From: an uncultured Clostridia bacterium
GTDB lineage: Bacteria > Bacillota > Clostridia > TANB77 > CAG-508
NCBI GenBank assembly: GCA_944390285.1
Contig: CALXPN010000011.1
Span: forward strand, 1 to 39,704
Direction of reading: 5' to 3'
Length of the DNA stretch: 39,704 bases
In this document: positions 23,321 through 30,971 of the stretch, piece by piece
Position numbering within the stretch: the stretch's first letter is position 1
How the letters are laid out: each line of letters starts with the position of its first letter
Program-made: the position numbers and the translations under genes
The notes under the pieces: generated by a model
The model's database searches: none
Told to the model about the DNA's origin: nothing
The model's input: the letters and a program-made list of their open reading frames with translations, nothing else

Positions 23321-23372
23321 TGACACAGTGTCAGTATATTTTTTATATATCATTTTTCTGACACTGTGTCAA
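23321..23372 (-). promoter_or_regulatory. tetR promoter with two palindromic operators
   Basis: Minus-strand -35 TTGACA (23367-23372), 17 bases, -10 TATATA (23344-23349). The perfect 13-bp palindromes TGACACAGTGTCA at 23321-23333 and TGACACTGTGTCA at 23359-23371 lie downstream of the -10 and over the -35. With their flanks they form a 16-bp inverted repeat. This double-operator layout indicates tight autoregulation. Confidence 0.85.
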
Positions 23373-23411
23373 TATTTTTAAATAAAAAAATGTTATCTTT
23401 TTGGAACATAC

Positions 23412-23840
23412 GAATTAGCTCATTTAGAAATGGTTGGTACTTTGGTTCACCAATTAACAGATGGTGCAAGTGCAGAAGAATTAATGCAAGCTGGTATGGG
23501 AGATTATTATACAGATCATGGTTGGGGCGTTTATCCTCAAGCTGCTGCGGGTTACCCATATACAGCTGCAAGTATGGCTGTAAAAGGTGACCCTGTTGCT
23601 GATTTAACAGAAGACTTAGCAGCAGAGCAAAAAGCTCGTGCAACTTATGAAAAACTTATAGATATTTGCAAAGATGATAAAGATGTAGTTGATGTTTTGA
23701 GATATTTAAGAGAACGTGAAGTTGTGCATTTTCAAAGATTTGGAGAAGCATTAAATGGTGTTCAAGAAAAACTGTATCAAAAAAATCAATTTTATATGAA
23801 TAGTGGCAACAATTGTAATACAAATATTTCTAAAAATTAA
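23412..23840 (+). pseudogene. cotJC: cotJC 3' part
   Basis: In frame from GAA 23412, the sequence reads ELAHLEMVGTLVHQLTDG, then YYTDHGWGVYPQAAAGYP, KGDPVADLTEDLAAEQKA and FLRERE-like YLREREVVHFQRFGEAL, the complete C-terminal two-thirds of CotJC/manganese catalase, with metal-ligand residues in ELAHLE and REREVVHFQ. There is no ribosome binding site or proper start before it. It ends with an Asn-rich tail and a terminator follows. It depends on joining to the 5' part at 18200-18396. If ATG 23430 were used, an N-terminally truncated, ligand-deficient protein would result. Confidence 0.9.
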
Positions 23841-23852
23841 TATTTAAATCAC

Positions 23853-23892
23853 AAAAATGAGTTGATTTATTTTTATAATTCAACTCATTTTT
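23853..23892 (+). terminator. Terminator of the cotJ operon
   Basis: AAAAATGAGTTGA and TCAACTCATTTTT are exact complements (13-bp stem), with a T-run on the plus strand, directly after the cotJC stop. Confidence 0.8.
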
Positions 23893-23968
23893 AATTATAA
23901 ATTTATTTATAATTATTGATAATCCGATAAAAAAAATATATAATTTATTCCATATGGAGAAGAAAAAA

Positions 23969-25558
23969 ATGAGAAATATAAATTATAATAAATTTCAAAA
24001 AATAATATTTTTTTTACTAAAATATGGAACAATAATAATTTCTATAATTATTGGAATTATAGGATTTTTATCTATATTTATAACAGCTTATTTTAATTCG
24101 ACCTTTTACCATCCTGAAGAAAAAACATCTTTTAAGTATAGTTTTGGAATTGTAGAAATTTTAATTACAATATTTGTATTTATATTAATTTTAATAATAA
24201 ATAAAAAAATACTAAAAAAAATCCCTTCAATTTTCATTTTAATTCCTATTTGTATTCTTTCTTTTATATTATATATTTATTGGATTAATGCTTTGAGATT
24301 AAATCCTGAAACAGATCAAAAACTAATACATGAAATGGCTATTAGCTTATTAAATTCGAATTCCGTTAGTTATTATACTAATATATCTCAGTATTTATTT
24401 TTATATCCATATCAATTTGGATTAACTTTTTTAGTTTCACTAATTTATAAAATATTTGGAGAAAATTTTCTTTGTATACAATATCTAAATGCCATATGTT
24501 CAATTTGTAATATGCTTTTAATATTTTATATTTCAAAATTATTGTTTAAAAAAGAAAGTATTCAAAAAATACTAGTTTTATTATTAGGCGGTTTCACTTT
24601 TTACTGGATGTTTTTTAATGTCCATTTTTATGGAAATATTATTGGACTAACTTTAGCATTACTTGCAACATTATATACAATTTTATATTTAGAAAAAAAT
24701 AAATTTATTTATTTAATTTTTTCAGGTATGAGCATTTGCATATCTATACTAATAAAAACAAACTACTATATATTTTTATGTGGTATAATTTGTATATTAA
24801 TTTTACATATAATAAAAAAATGGAATTTAAAAATATTATTAGTAATTCCTATATTCATTATATCCTATTTTGTTATTAATTTAGGATATAATCAGATTTT
24901 AAAATATTATAATATAAATTCCTCTACAGGTGTTCCTATGATAAATTATATATATATGGGAATGGCAGAACCTACAGATTTGTCGCCTGGTTGGTATACT
25001 GGTGATGCACCTTTAATTTATACAAATAGTAACTATAATAAGGAAATAAATAGAGAACTTATTTATGAATTAATAAAAAGCAGAATAAATTATTTTTTAA
25101 AAAATCCAATAGACTTTTTAAGTTTTTATGCACAAAAAATAGGATCTACCTGGCTTAATCCTACTTTTCAAACAATTTGGTGTTCGCTTCCTGGAACAAG
25201 ATATAGATGGTATCCAGATTATGCTCATTATTTAGGCTATCATGAAAAAGTTTTAAGTATGGTAGGTGGAAATTTATATAAAATAGAAGAAAATTATTTT
25301 AATATATATCAAATTTTAATATTTATATTCGCTTCTATTGGTATATTTAAAATTGCAAGAAAAAATATTAATAAATTAAAACTATATTTATTACCTATAA
25401 TTTTTATTGGTGGGTTTTTATTTCATATAATTTGGGAAACAAAAGCAATTTATGTAATTCAATATTATTTTATTTTACTACCATATACTGCTTATGGAAT
25501 AAATTATATAGGAAAAAGAATTTTAAAAATTCCTTTTAAAAAAAATAAATTTAAATAG
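23969..25558 (+). CDS. Polytopic membrane glycosyltransferase, GT-C/ArnT-PMT-like, 529 aa
   Basis: About twelve hydrophobic segments run through the protein. After the second segment a loop contains LNPETDQKLIHEMA, in the place where GT-C enzymes carry an acidic catalytic motif. Later loops have YTGDAPLIYTNSNYNKE and WLNPTFQTIWCSLPGTRYR. This matches the PMT_2/ArnT-type family that transfers sugars from polyprenyl phosphate at the outer membrane face. The acceptor is unknown (cell-wall polymer or protein). ATG 23969 fits GGAG at 9 bases; an in-frame ATG at 23954 contains that site and is less likely. The gene stands alone between two terminators. Confidence 0.75.
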   Translation: MRNINYNKFQKIIFFLLKYGTIIISIIIGIIGFLSIFITAYFNSTFYHPEEKTSFKYSFGIVEILITIFVFILILIINKKILKKIPSIFILIPICILSFILYIYWINALRLNPETDQKLIHEMAISLLNSNSVSYYTNISQYLFLYPYQFGLTFLVSLIYKIFGENFLCIQYLNAICSICNMLLIFYISKLLFKKESIQKILVLLLGGFTFYWMFFNVHFYGNIIGLTLALLATLYTILYLEKNKFIYLIFSGMSICISILIKTNYYIFLCGIICILILHIIKKWNLKILLVIPIFIISYFVINLGYNQILKYYNINSSTGVPMINYIYMGMAEPTDLSPGWYTGDAPLIYTNSNYNKEINRELIYELIKSRINYFLKNPIDFLSFYAQKIGSTWLNPTFQTIWCSLPGTRYRWYPDYAHYLGYHEKVLSMVGGNLYKIEENYFNIYQILIFIFASIGIFKIARKNINKLKLYLLPIIFIGGFLFHIIWETKAIYVIQYYFILLPYTAYGINYIGKRILKIPFKKNKFK

Positions 25559-25561
25559 AAA

Positions 25562-25606
25562 AAAGTGTAATCTATTTGACAATTTCTCTCTCATAGATTA
25601 CACTTT
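25562..25606. terminator. Bidirectional terminator between converging genes
   Basis: AAAGTGTAATCTAT and ATAGATTACACTTT form a 14-bp stem. A second small hairpin, GCTGAG-AAAA-CTCAGC, follows at 25614-25629. They separate the plus-strand glycosyltransferase from the minus-strand gene at 25643. Confidence 0.75.
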
Positions 25607-25642
25607 CATTTTCGCTGAGAAAACTCAGCTAGCTACTACTTA

Positions 25643-26116
25643 CTACTGCACCGGGATTATCTTCACTGCCAGCTGTTTCTTGGCAAATGAAGAATGAGTT
25701 TCTCCGTCTTTGCAAAGCCGTACCTCGTACGGCTCCTCAAGAGACGCATAAATCTCTTCCACTCCTTGCGGATGTCCATGCTCTTCAATTGCATCAGGTC
25801 TCGGCAAATCCATATATTCGATTATTGCCTTATAACCTTTGCTTTCGCAGGCAATCTCAGTCACACTGTGGAGCACTTCCGGACATCCTTCCTTTTCTGT
25901 CAAATTATCCGGTGTAATCTCCAAAATTTCAGAAATGTCTGCATTCATCAAGAGCCATTCCTCACCAGGGTGAACTTCTGCTTTTCTATCACCCCAAAAC
26001 TCAGCCGTGTAAGACAAACTGGGAATCTCAAACACTTTCTTCATCACATTAAGTGCTACATTGACTGTAACACTTCCGTTTTCTCCCCGTCTGATTAGTT
26101 CAACTCTAATATTCAT
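25643..26116 (-). CDS. Orphan protein of unknown function, GC-richer than its surroundings, 157 aa
   Basis: A soluble protein with acidic and proline-containing segments: YTAEFWGDRKAEVHPGEEW, MNADISEILEITPDNL, HSVTEIACESKGYKAIIEYMD, PRPDAIEEHGHPQGVEEIY. No domain is recognised and there is no signal peptide or membrane segment. The second of two consecutive ATGs (26114-26116) is better spaced from AAGGAGG. G+C is clearly higher than in the adjacent genes, with codons such as CTG, GCC and CGG that are rare elsewhere in the window. This suggests horizontal arrival. It stands alone, with hairpins downstream and an AT-rich promoter region upstream. Confidence 0.7.
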   Translation of the reverse strand: MNIRVELIRRGENGSVTVNVALNVMKKVFEIPSLSYTAEFWGDRKAEVHPGEEWLLMNADISEILEITPDNLTEKEGCPEVLHSVTEIACESKGYKAIIEYMDLPRPDAIEEHGHPQGVEEIYASLEEPYEVRLCKDGETHSSFAKKQLAVKIIPVQ

Positions 26117-26224
26117 CATATTGCCTCCTTTTCTTTTTGTTTAGAGTTTAGTAGCTTCTAAGCTTACGCTTAACTTTTATTTTAACATATTTTAGTTATA
26201 AAATCAAATTTAACATAAAATCCA

Positions 26225-26851
26225 TTATCTAATAAAATTAGTTTTAGCTGTTTTATTTATTGGATGCTCAATATTTGCTTTTTTTCCTGCTTCTATACAT
26301 TTAAGAAGCCAAGCCATATTCTTTCCTAAATTATACATTGTTTGCATTCCTTCCAAATCTTGAACTGTTTCATCTGGAGTATTTCCATGTATATTATTCC
26401 AATAAGTAGATGATACTACTGGCATTTGACTTATTGTAAAGTATTTGTTTAATACATCAAAAGATGCTGTTGTTCCACCTCTTCTTGCACTTGCAATACA
26501 AGCTCCAGGTTTAAATTCGAAGTTCTTTTTTCCAGCATAAAAAACTCTGTCTAAAACAGATAAAATTCTTCCTGATGGGTGAGCATAGTATACTGGTGTT
26601 CCAAAAACAAAACCATCACTTGTTTTAGCTTTTTCTATAATTTCATTTACTATATCATCAAATACACATTTTCCAATATGTCCTTCTTTATAACAAGTTT
26701 TACACCCTATACAATCTGCAATTGGTTTACTACCCAAATAAATTATTTCTGTTTCAATATTTTCTTCATTTAAGCTTTCAGCTATCTTACTTAATGCTGT
26801 ATATGTACAACCTTTTTCATTAGAACTTCCATTTATTAATAAAACTTTCAT
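26225..26851 (-). CDS. Flavodoxin-family NADPH-dependent FMN reductase, 208 aa
   Basis: The FMN-binding start is VLLINGSSNEKGCTYTAL. The Cys pair in IADCIGCKTCYKEGHIGKC gives the usual CxxC...C motif of this subfamily. GFVFGTPVYYAHPSGRILSV and IASARRGGTTASFDVLNKYF complete the flavin site. It should act as a cytosolic flavin-dependent reductase of quinones, nitro compounds or iron. A AAGGAGG site precedes it and it is monocistronic. It is related to the broken gene at 22400-22669, though clearly not the same copy. Confidence 0.9.
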   Translation of the reverse strand: MKVLLINGSSNEKGCTYTALSKIAESLNEENIETEIIYLGSKPIADCIGCKTCYKEGHIGKCVFDDIVNEIIEKAKTSDGFVFGTPVYYAHPSGRILSVLDRVFYAGKKNFEFKPGACIASARRGGTTASFDVLNKYFTISQMPVVSSTYWNNIHGNTPDETVQDLEGMQTMYNLGKNMAWLLKCIEAGKKANIEHPINKTAKTNFIR

Positions 26852-27061
26852 AATAAATCCTCCTTTTTTATTAATATATATTTTATTACTATCTTATCTA
26901 AATTATTATAACATACTGCATATACTTTGTAAAAATTTTCTTTTATATTATTGCCAATCAAGCTTAAGTTTTTATAAAAATCGCTTAAATGTAGAGATTT
27001 CATTGAAAAATTTTATCTAAAATGTTATAATTGTAAAAAAAAATAAAATAAGGATAAGATT

Positions 27062-28195
27062 ATGAATGAAAATATACCTTTAACAGAAAAATTCCATTAT
27101 ACTAAAAGATTTCTAGAAGTTGCGCTTGAAAAAGCATATGATGGAATATACTCAAGAGACACAGGTCTTCCTATATACATAGATCCAAATTCTCAAGATT
27201 CAAATAATTCAATAAAAAAAATTGAATTATCTGAATCTCATTTTCAAAAAATACTTTCACAAGAAAATGGAATATTTCTTACTCCAACAAAACAAGAAGA
27301 ATTTTTCCGTCCAAATACTGTTATTAAAAATATTGAAGAATTTGAAACTTTATTAAAAAAATATGTTAATTACCTCAATACCAGTAATAAGAACTTTTAT
27401 AAAATTGATAAAAAACATAATTTTTCATCATATATGTATTATTTGGTAAAAACACTAACAAATTCAGATAATCAGGATCTATCACAATATATTCAAACTT
27501 TTATTGGTTTTTTACATGATAATAATTTTGAAAATTTAAAAAAAGAAGGTAAAATAGGTTCTATAAATTTAGATAACGAAAATTCTAATTATTTTGATGT
27601 TTTAGCAAGAAGAGCTGAAGAATATTACGGATCAGAAACTCCATATACAATGAGATATGCTCTTGATAAAAAAGGTTTTAAATATACAATGCCTTTTGTA
27701 CGATATGGAATATCTGGAAATCAAGCCTATATATATTCTATACAAAGAAAAGGAAAAACTAATTTCAAACACAAAAGAATTAAGGAACTTAATGGAAAAT
27801 TCAATAGCGTAAATTCTGGAGTAAAACATGATCGTGATATTACTCCATCAATGCTTGTATCAGCAACAATTTTTTTGGGAATGCTTAAAGGAATAGGAAT
27901 AGAAAATATAAAAATCGCAGATTTTCTAACAAGAAGATTTGGACATTATGAAGGTTTTCCTAGTTACGAAGAATCTTTAAAATTACAGGAAAATATAACA
28001 AACAAGTTTTTAAAAACATTTAATCGATTAGCAAGTCAATTTGATGGAATTGATATTATTTCTTATCCTAATGATTATGATAGTTATTTAAATTTAAAAT
28101 TAGGAAAAAACATATCTTCAAAAAATAAACTCTTAAACGATTTTTTTGAATTAGGTTTTAATTATGGTAAAAATCAAATTGATATAGAAAGATAA
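27062..28195 (+). CDS. Unknown protein, 377 aa
   Basis: I do not recognise this protein. It is soluble, with no signal peptide. Visible segments: FHYTKRFLEVALEKAYDGIY near the start, a Lys/Asn-rich middle, ARRAEEYYGSETPYTMRYAL and FVRYGISGNQAYIYSIQRKG (about 190-240), TPSMLVSATIFLGMLKGIGI (about 264-283) and RFGHYEGFPSYEESLKLQENI. The second half looks like a folded alpha/beta domain and may resemble an acyltransferase-like or tyrosine-rich catalytic fold, but this is a guess. The gene has its own AAGGA site and a terminator, and stands alone on the plus strand. Confidence 0.7.
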   Translation: MNENIPLTEKFHYTKRFLEVALEKAYDGIYSRDTGLPIYIDPNSQDSNNSIKKIELSESHFQKILSQENGIFLTPTKQEEFFRPNTVIKNIEEFETLLKKYVNYLNTSNKNFYKIDKKHNFSSYMYYLVKTLTNSDNQDLSQYIQTFIGFLHDNNFENLKKEGKIGSINLDNENSNYFDVLARRAEEYYGSETPYTMRYALDKKGFKYTMPFVRYGISGNQAYIYSIQRKGKTNFKHKRIKELNGKFNSVNSGVKHDRDITPSMLVSATIFLGMLKGIGIENIKIADFLTRRFGHYEGFPSYEESLKLQENITNKFLKTFNRLASQFDGIDIISYPNDYDSYLNLKLGKNISSKNKLLNDFFELGFNYGKNQIDIER

Positions 28196-28200
28196 AAATT

Positions 28201-28237
28201 AAAAACTCAAAATAAGAATATTTTATTTTGAGTTTTT
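28201..28237. terminator. Bidirectional terminator
   Basis: AAAAACTCAAAATAA and TTATTTTGAGTTTTT are exact complements (15-bp stem, 7-base loop) and give a T-run on either strand, between the unknown gene and the converging alcohol dehydrogenase gene. Confidence 0.85.
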
Positions 28238-28242
28238 GATTT

Positions 28243-29403
28243 TTATAAACACATTTTTAAAATATTGTAAACATCTTTAGCATCTAATGGAACATACGCA
28301 TTTTTTAAATTTCTATGTGCAACTGCTGCATTACTCATTTTTTCAAGTAATAAATCATCTATACCAAGTTTTCCTAAATTCATTGGAATACCACAATCTT
28401 TAAAGAATTTTTCTGTTGCATCAATTCCCTTTTTTGCAAGAGCAAATTTATCTTCTTCATTTTCAAATTCCCATACATTAATAGCATAGCATGCAAATTT
28501 ATCAACTGTTTTATCAGATAAAATATATCTCATCCATCTTGGTGTAATGATTGCAAGTCCTACTCCATGTGTTATATCATAGAATGCACTAAGTTCATGT
28601 TCTATTGGATGGCAACTCCATGAACCTTCTTTTCCAGAGCCACATAATCCATTTAATGCTAAACTTGAAGCCCACATTAAATTACTTCGTGCTTCATAAT
28701 TTTTTGGTTCTTTTAATGCTATAGGACAGTATTTTATACAAGTTTTTAAAATTCCTTCCGAAATTTTATCTTGCAAAAATGCTCCTTCTGTTTTTTTAAA
28801 ATAATTTTCTATAACATGACTCATAATATCTGCTGTACCTGCTGAAGTTTGAATCGCAGGTAATGTATAAGTATATTCTGGATCTAATATAGAAGCTTTT
28901 GGATACATATTTACAGATGATGTTCCTAATTTTTCATTTGTTTCAGGATTTGATATAACAGCTCCTTTATTCATTTCAGAACCTGTTGCAGAAATTGTTA
29001 AAATTGTAACTATAGGTAAAACTTTTCCTATTTTAGAAGAATCTTTAACTAAATCCCAAGCATCTCCTTCATAAAAGGTAGCTGCTCCTATAACTTTAGA
29101 ACAATCTATAGTACTTCCACCACCTACAGCTAAAATTACATCTATTTTATTTTGTCTACAAATTTCTGCTCCTCGTCTTACTGTTCCTATTCTTGGATTT
29201 GGTTCAATTCCTGAAAATTCTATTATATTAAAATCACTTAATACTTCTAATACTTTATCATATATTCCGTTTTTCTTTATACTTCCACCACCATATGCAA
29301 GAAGAACATTTTTACCATATTCTTTTAAAATTTCAGGTAAATGCTTTATTTGTCCTTTTCCAAAATACATATGTGTAGGTGCTCTAAATATAAAATTTTC
29401 CAT
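28243..29403 (-). CDS. Iron-containing alcohol dehydrogenase (YqhD/BDH-like), 386 aa
   Basis: The family III alcohol dehydrogenase signatures are complete: the nucleotide loop ILAVGGGSTIDCSK at about residues 90-103, TGSEMNKGAVISN, DIMSHVIENYF and HPIEHELSAFYDITHGVGL, with the iron-ligand Asp and His residues. It starts NFIFRAPTHMYFGKGQIKHL, typical of butanol dehydrogenase-like and YqhD-like enzymes, which reduce aldehydes with NAD(P)H. The length is normal. It probably acts in fermentation or aldehyde detoxification. It lies 12 bases downstream of the CBS-domain gene. Confidence 0.92.
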   Translation of the reverse strand: MENFIFRAPTHMYFGKGQIKHLPEILKEYGKNVLLAYGGGSIKKNGIYDKVLEVLSDFNIIEFSGIEPNPRIGTVRRGAEICRQNKIDVILAVGGGSTIDCSKVIGAATFYEGDAWDLVKDSSKIGKVLPIVTILTISATGSEMNKGAVISNPETNEKLGTSSVNMYPKASILDPEYTYTLPAIQTSAGTADIMSHVIENYFKKTEGAFLQDKISEGILKTCIKYCPIALKEPKNYEARSNLMWASSLALNGLCGSGKEGSWSCHPIEHELSAFYDITHGVGLAIITPRWMRYILSDKTVDKFACYAINVWEFENEEDKFALAKKGIDATEKFFKDCGIPMNLGKLGIDDLLLEKMSNAAVAHRNLKNAYVPLDAKDVYNILKMCL

Positions 29404-29415
29404 TTTCTACCTCTC

Positions 29416-30747
29416 TTATTCCTCTTCTTTATCTTCTGATTCTTCTATATCTACTGTTTGATTCTTACAGGCTTTTACTTTGATTATTCTCATATCTTTT
29501 ATTTTTTCTATTTTATAATTTACTTTTTCTGTTTCAACTTCTGGTTTTTCTGTTTCTGAAGGAATTCTTCCAAGTTCTTCTATTAGAAATCCTGATAAAG
29601 TATCATAATCTCCTTCTGGAATATCTATGCCTAGAATTTTTTCAACTTCTGACACAGAAAGAGCTCCATTTAAAAGATAAGTATTTTCATCTATTTTCTC
29701 ATAATTTTTTTGAACTAAATCGTACTCATCATATATTTCACCAACTATCTCTTCTAGTATATCTTCCATAGTAACAATTCCTGCAGTTCCTCCATATTCA
29801 TCTACAACAATTGCTATTTGTTTTCTGTTTTTTCTAAGTTCATCAAAAAGTTCGTCTAATTGTTTAGTCTCTGGTACATAATAAGCTTCTTTTACTAAAT
29901 TTTTTATTTTTACATTTTTATTTTTTGTTGATAATAATATATCTTTTATATAAACAATACCTTTTATTTCATCTATAGTCTCATCATATACAGGAATTCT
30001 ACTATATCTGAAATCTTTATCTTCTGTTATATCTTCTATAACTTTAGATATAGATAAATTCATATCAACAGCATATATTTCTGTTCTTGGAATCATGATT
30101 TCACTAACAGTTTTATCATTAAATTCAAAAACATTATTTATCATTTCACTTTCTTCTTTATTTATAGTTCCTTTTTCTTTTCCGACATCCACCATCATTC
30201 TAATTTCTTCTTCTGTTACTGTTTCTTCTTCTGCATCTGAAACACCAAATATTTTAGAAACTATATTTGTAGAAAAAGTTAAAAATTTTACAAATGGTGA
30301 AGTTAGAATAGATATTGCACTAATTACACCTATTGAACCAAAAGCAACTTTTTCACAATATTTCATTGCAATTCTTTTTGGTACCAATTCTCCAAAAATC
30401 AATGTAAAATAAGATAATATAATTGTAATTATAATTATTGATATTGTATTCCATGTAGAAACACTTAGAACCGGTATTAAATTATTTAATATTGGTGCAA
30501 GTTCACTTGCAAAAGCTTCAGATGCAAATGCACTTGACAAAAATCCTGCTAAAGTAATACCTATTTGTATTGTTGCTAAAAACTTACTCGGGTTTTCTAA
30601 CATTTTTTTTATTTTTTTTGCCTTTTTATTTCCTTCTTTGGCTTGAATATCTATCTTAGCGTCATTTAATGAAATAAATGCTATTTCAGAAGCTGCAAAA
30701 AAAGCATTTAATCCTATTAAAATCACTAATAAAAGTACTTGTATCAT
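29416..30747 (-). CDS. CNNM/HlyC-CorC family membrane protein with CBS domains, 443 aa
   Basis: An N-terminal DUF21/CNNM domain (about residues 1-190) has several hydrophobic helices (VLLLVILIGLNAFFAASEI, IQIGITLAGFLSSAF, TISIIIITIILSYFTLIF, then FGELVPKRIA). Two CBS domains follow (MIPRTEIYAVDMNL and VVDEYGGTAGIVTMEDILEE) and a C-terminal CorC_HlyC domain (ENTYLLNGALSVSEVEKIL...DYDTLSGFLIEELG). The family includes Mg2+/Co2+ efflux-associated proteins and was formerly called hemolysin C; ion transport is the more probable function. It is 11 bases downstream of the Cys-rich small gene. Confidence 0.9.
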   Translation of the reverse strand: MIQVLLLVILIGLNAFFAASEIAFISLNDAKIDIQAKEGNKKAKKIKKMLENPSKFLATIQIGITLAGFLSSAFASEAFASELAPILNNLIPVLSVSTWNTISIIIITIILSYFTLIFGELVPKRIAMKYCEKVAFGSIGVISAISILTSPFVKFLTFSTNIVSKIFGVSDAEEETVTEEEIRMMVDVGKEKGTINKEESEMINNVFEFNDKTVSEIMIPRTEIYAVDMNLSISKVIEDITEDKDFRYSRIPVYDETIDEIKGIVYIKDILLSTKNKNVKIKNLVKEAYYVPETKQLDELFDELRKNRKQIAIVVDEYGGTAGIVTMEDILEEIVGEIYDEYDLVQKNYEKIDENTYLLNGALSVSEVEKILGIDIPEGDYDTLSGFLIEELGRIPSETEKPEVETEKVNYKIEKIKDMRIIKVKACKNQTVDIEESEDKEEE

Positions 30748-30758
30748 TTTTATCTCCT

Positions 30759-30962
30759 TTAAAATTTTTCAACTAAATTTTTGCCTCTGCCACAATTAGC
30801 ATTTGACAAAGAACATTTCTTAAAACATCCATTACAATGAATATATACATAATAATTTGATTTTTCTTTTTTTATTTTTTCAACTTCTTCTTTTGTTTCT
30901 ATTATTTTATCATATATATCATATTCACTTTTATATTTATTACTAATTAAAGTTCCTTCCAA
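30759..30962 (-). CDS. Small Cys-rich protein, 67 aa
   Basis: The N-terminal half is helical and charged (IIETKEEVEKIKKEKS). The second half contains YIHCNGCFKKCSLSNANCGRGKN with five closely spaced cysteines, enough for a metal or small iron-sulfur site. The start is TTG at 30962 with AGGAG at 6 bases. It fits tightly between the flavodiiron gene (9-base gap) and the CBS-domain gene (11-base gap), so it is probably a real member of the operon. No family was recognised; a role linked to oxygen or metal stress is inference from the neighbour. Confidence 0.6.
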   Translation of the reverse strand: MEGTLISNKYKSEYDIYDKIIETKEEVEKIKKEKSNYYVYIHCNGCFKKCSLSNANCGRGKNLVEKF

Positions 30963-30971
30963 GATTTTCTC

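Larger units (their letters stand above)
18397..23415. mobile_element. 5,019-bp serine-recombinase element interrupting cotJC
   Basis: The left junction is GGTACAGAAGAAT|GAGTACC and the right junction GGAACATACGAAT|TAGCTC; both share the core GAAT within a looser GG-A-CA-A--GAAT-AG similarity. Joining the outer halves gives codons Thr-Glu-Glu-Leu-Ala-His, the intact CotJC sequence. Cargo: a GC-richer small gene, large serine recombinase, 45-aa gene, flavin reductase, ABM monooxygenase, cyclophilin-like protein, broken flavodoxin gene, TetR regulator. This is the arrangement of sporulation intervening elements such as skin in sigK, which are excised by a serine recombinase in the mother cell. 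Excision here has not been shown. Confidence 0.85.

Noticed and set aside
23350..23643. 97-aa minus-strand frame opposite the cotJC 3' part
   Set aside because: It is the complement of clear CotJC coding sequence, rich in Leu/Gln runs, with no start signal.
26852..27061. Possible riboswitch upstream of the unknown gene
   Set aside because: No conserved paired core or terminator/antiterminator arrangement could be seen.
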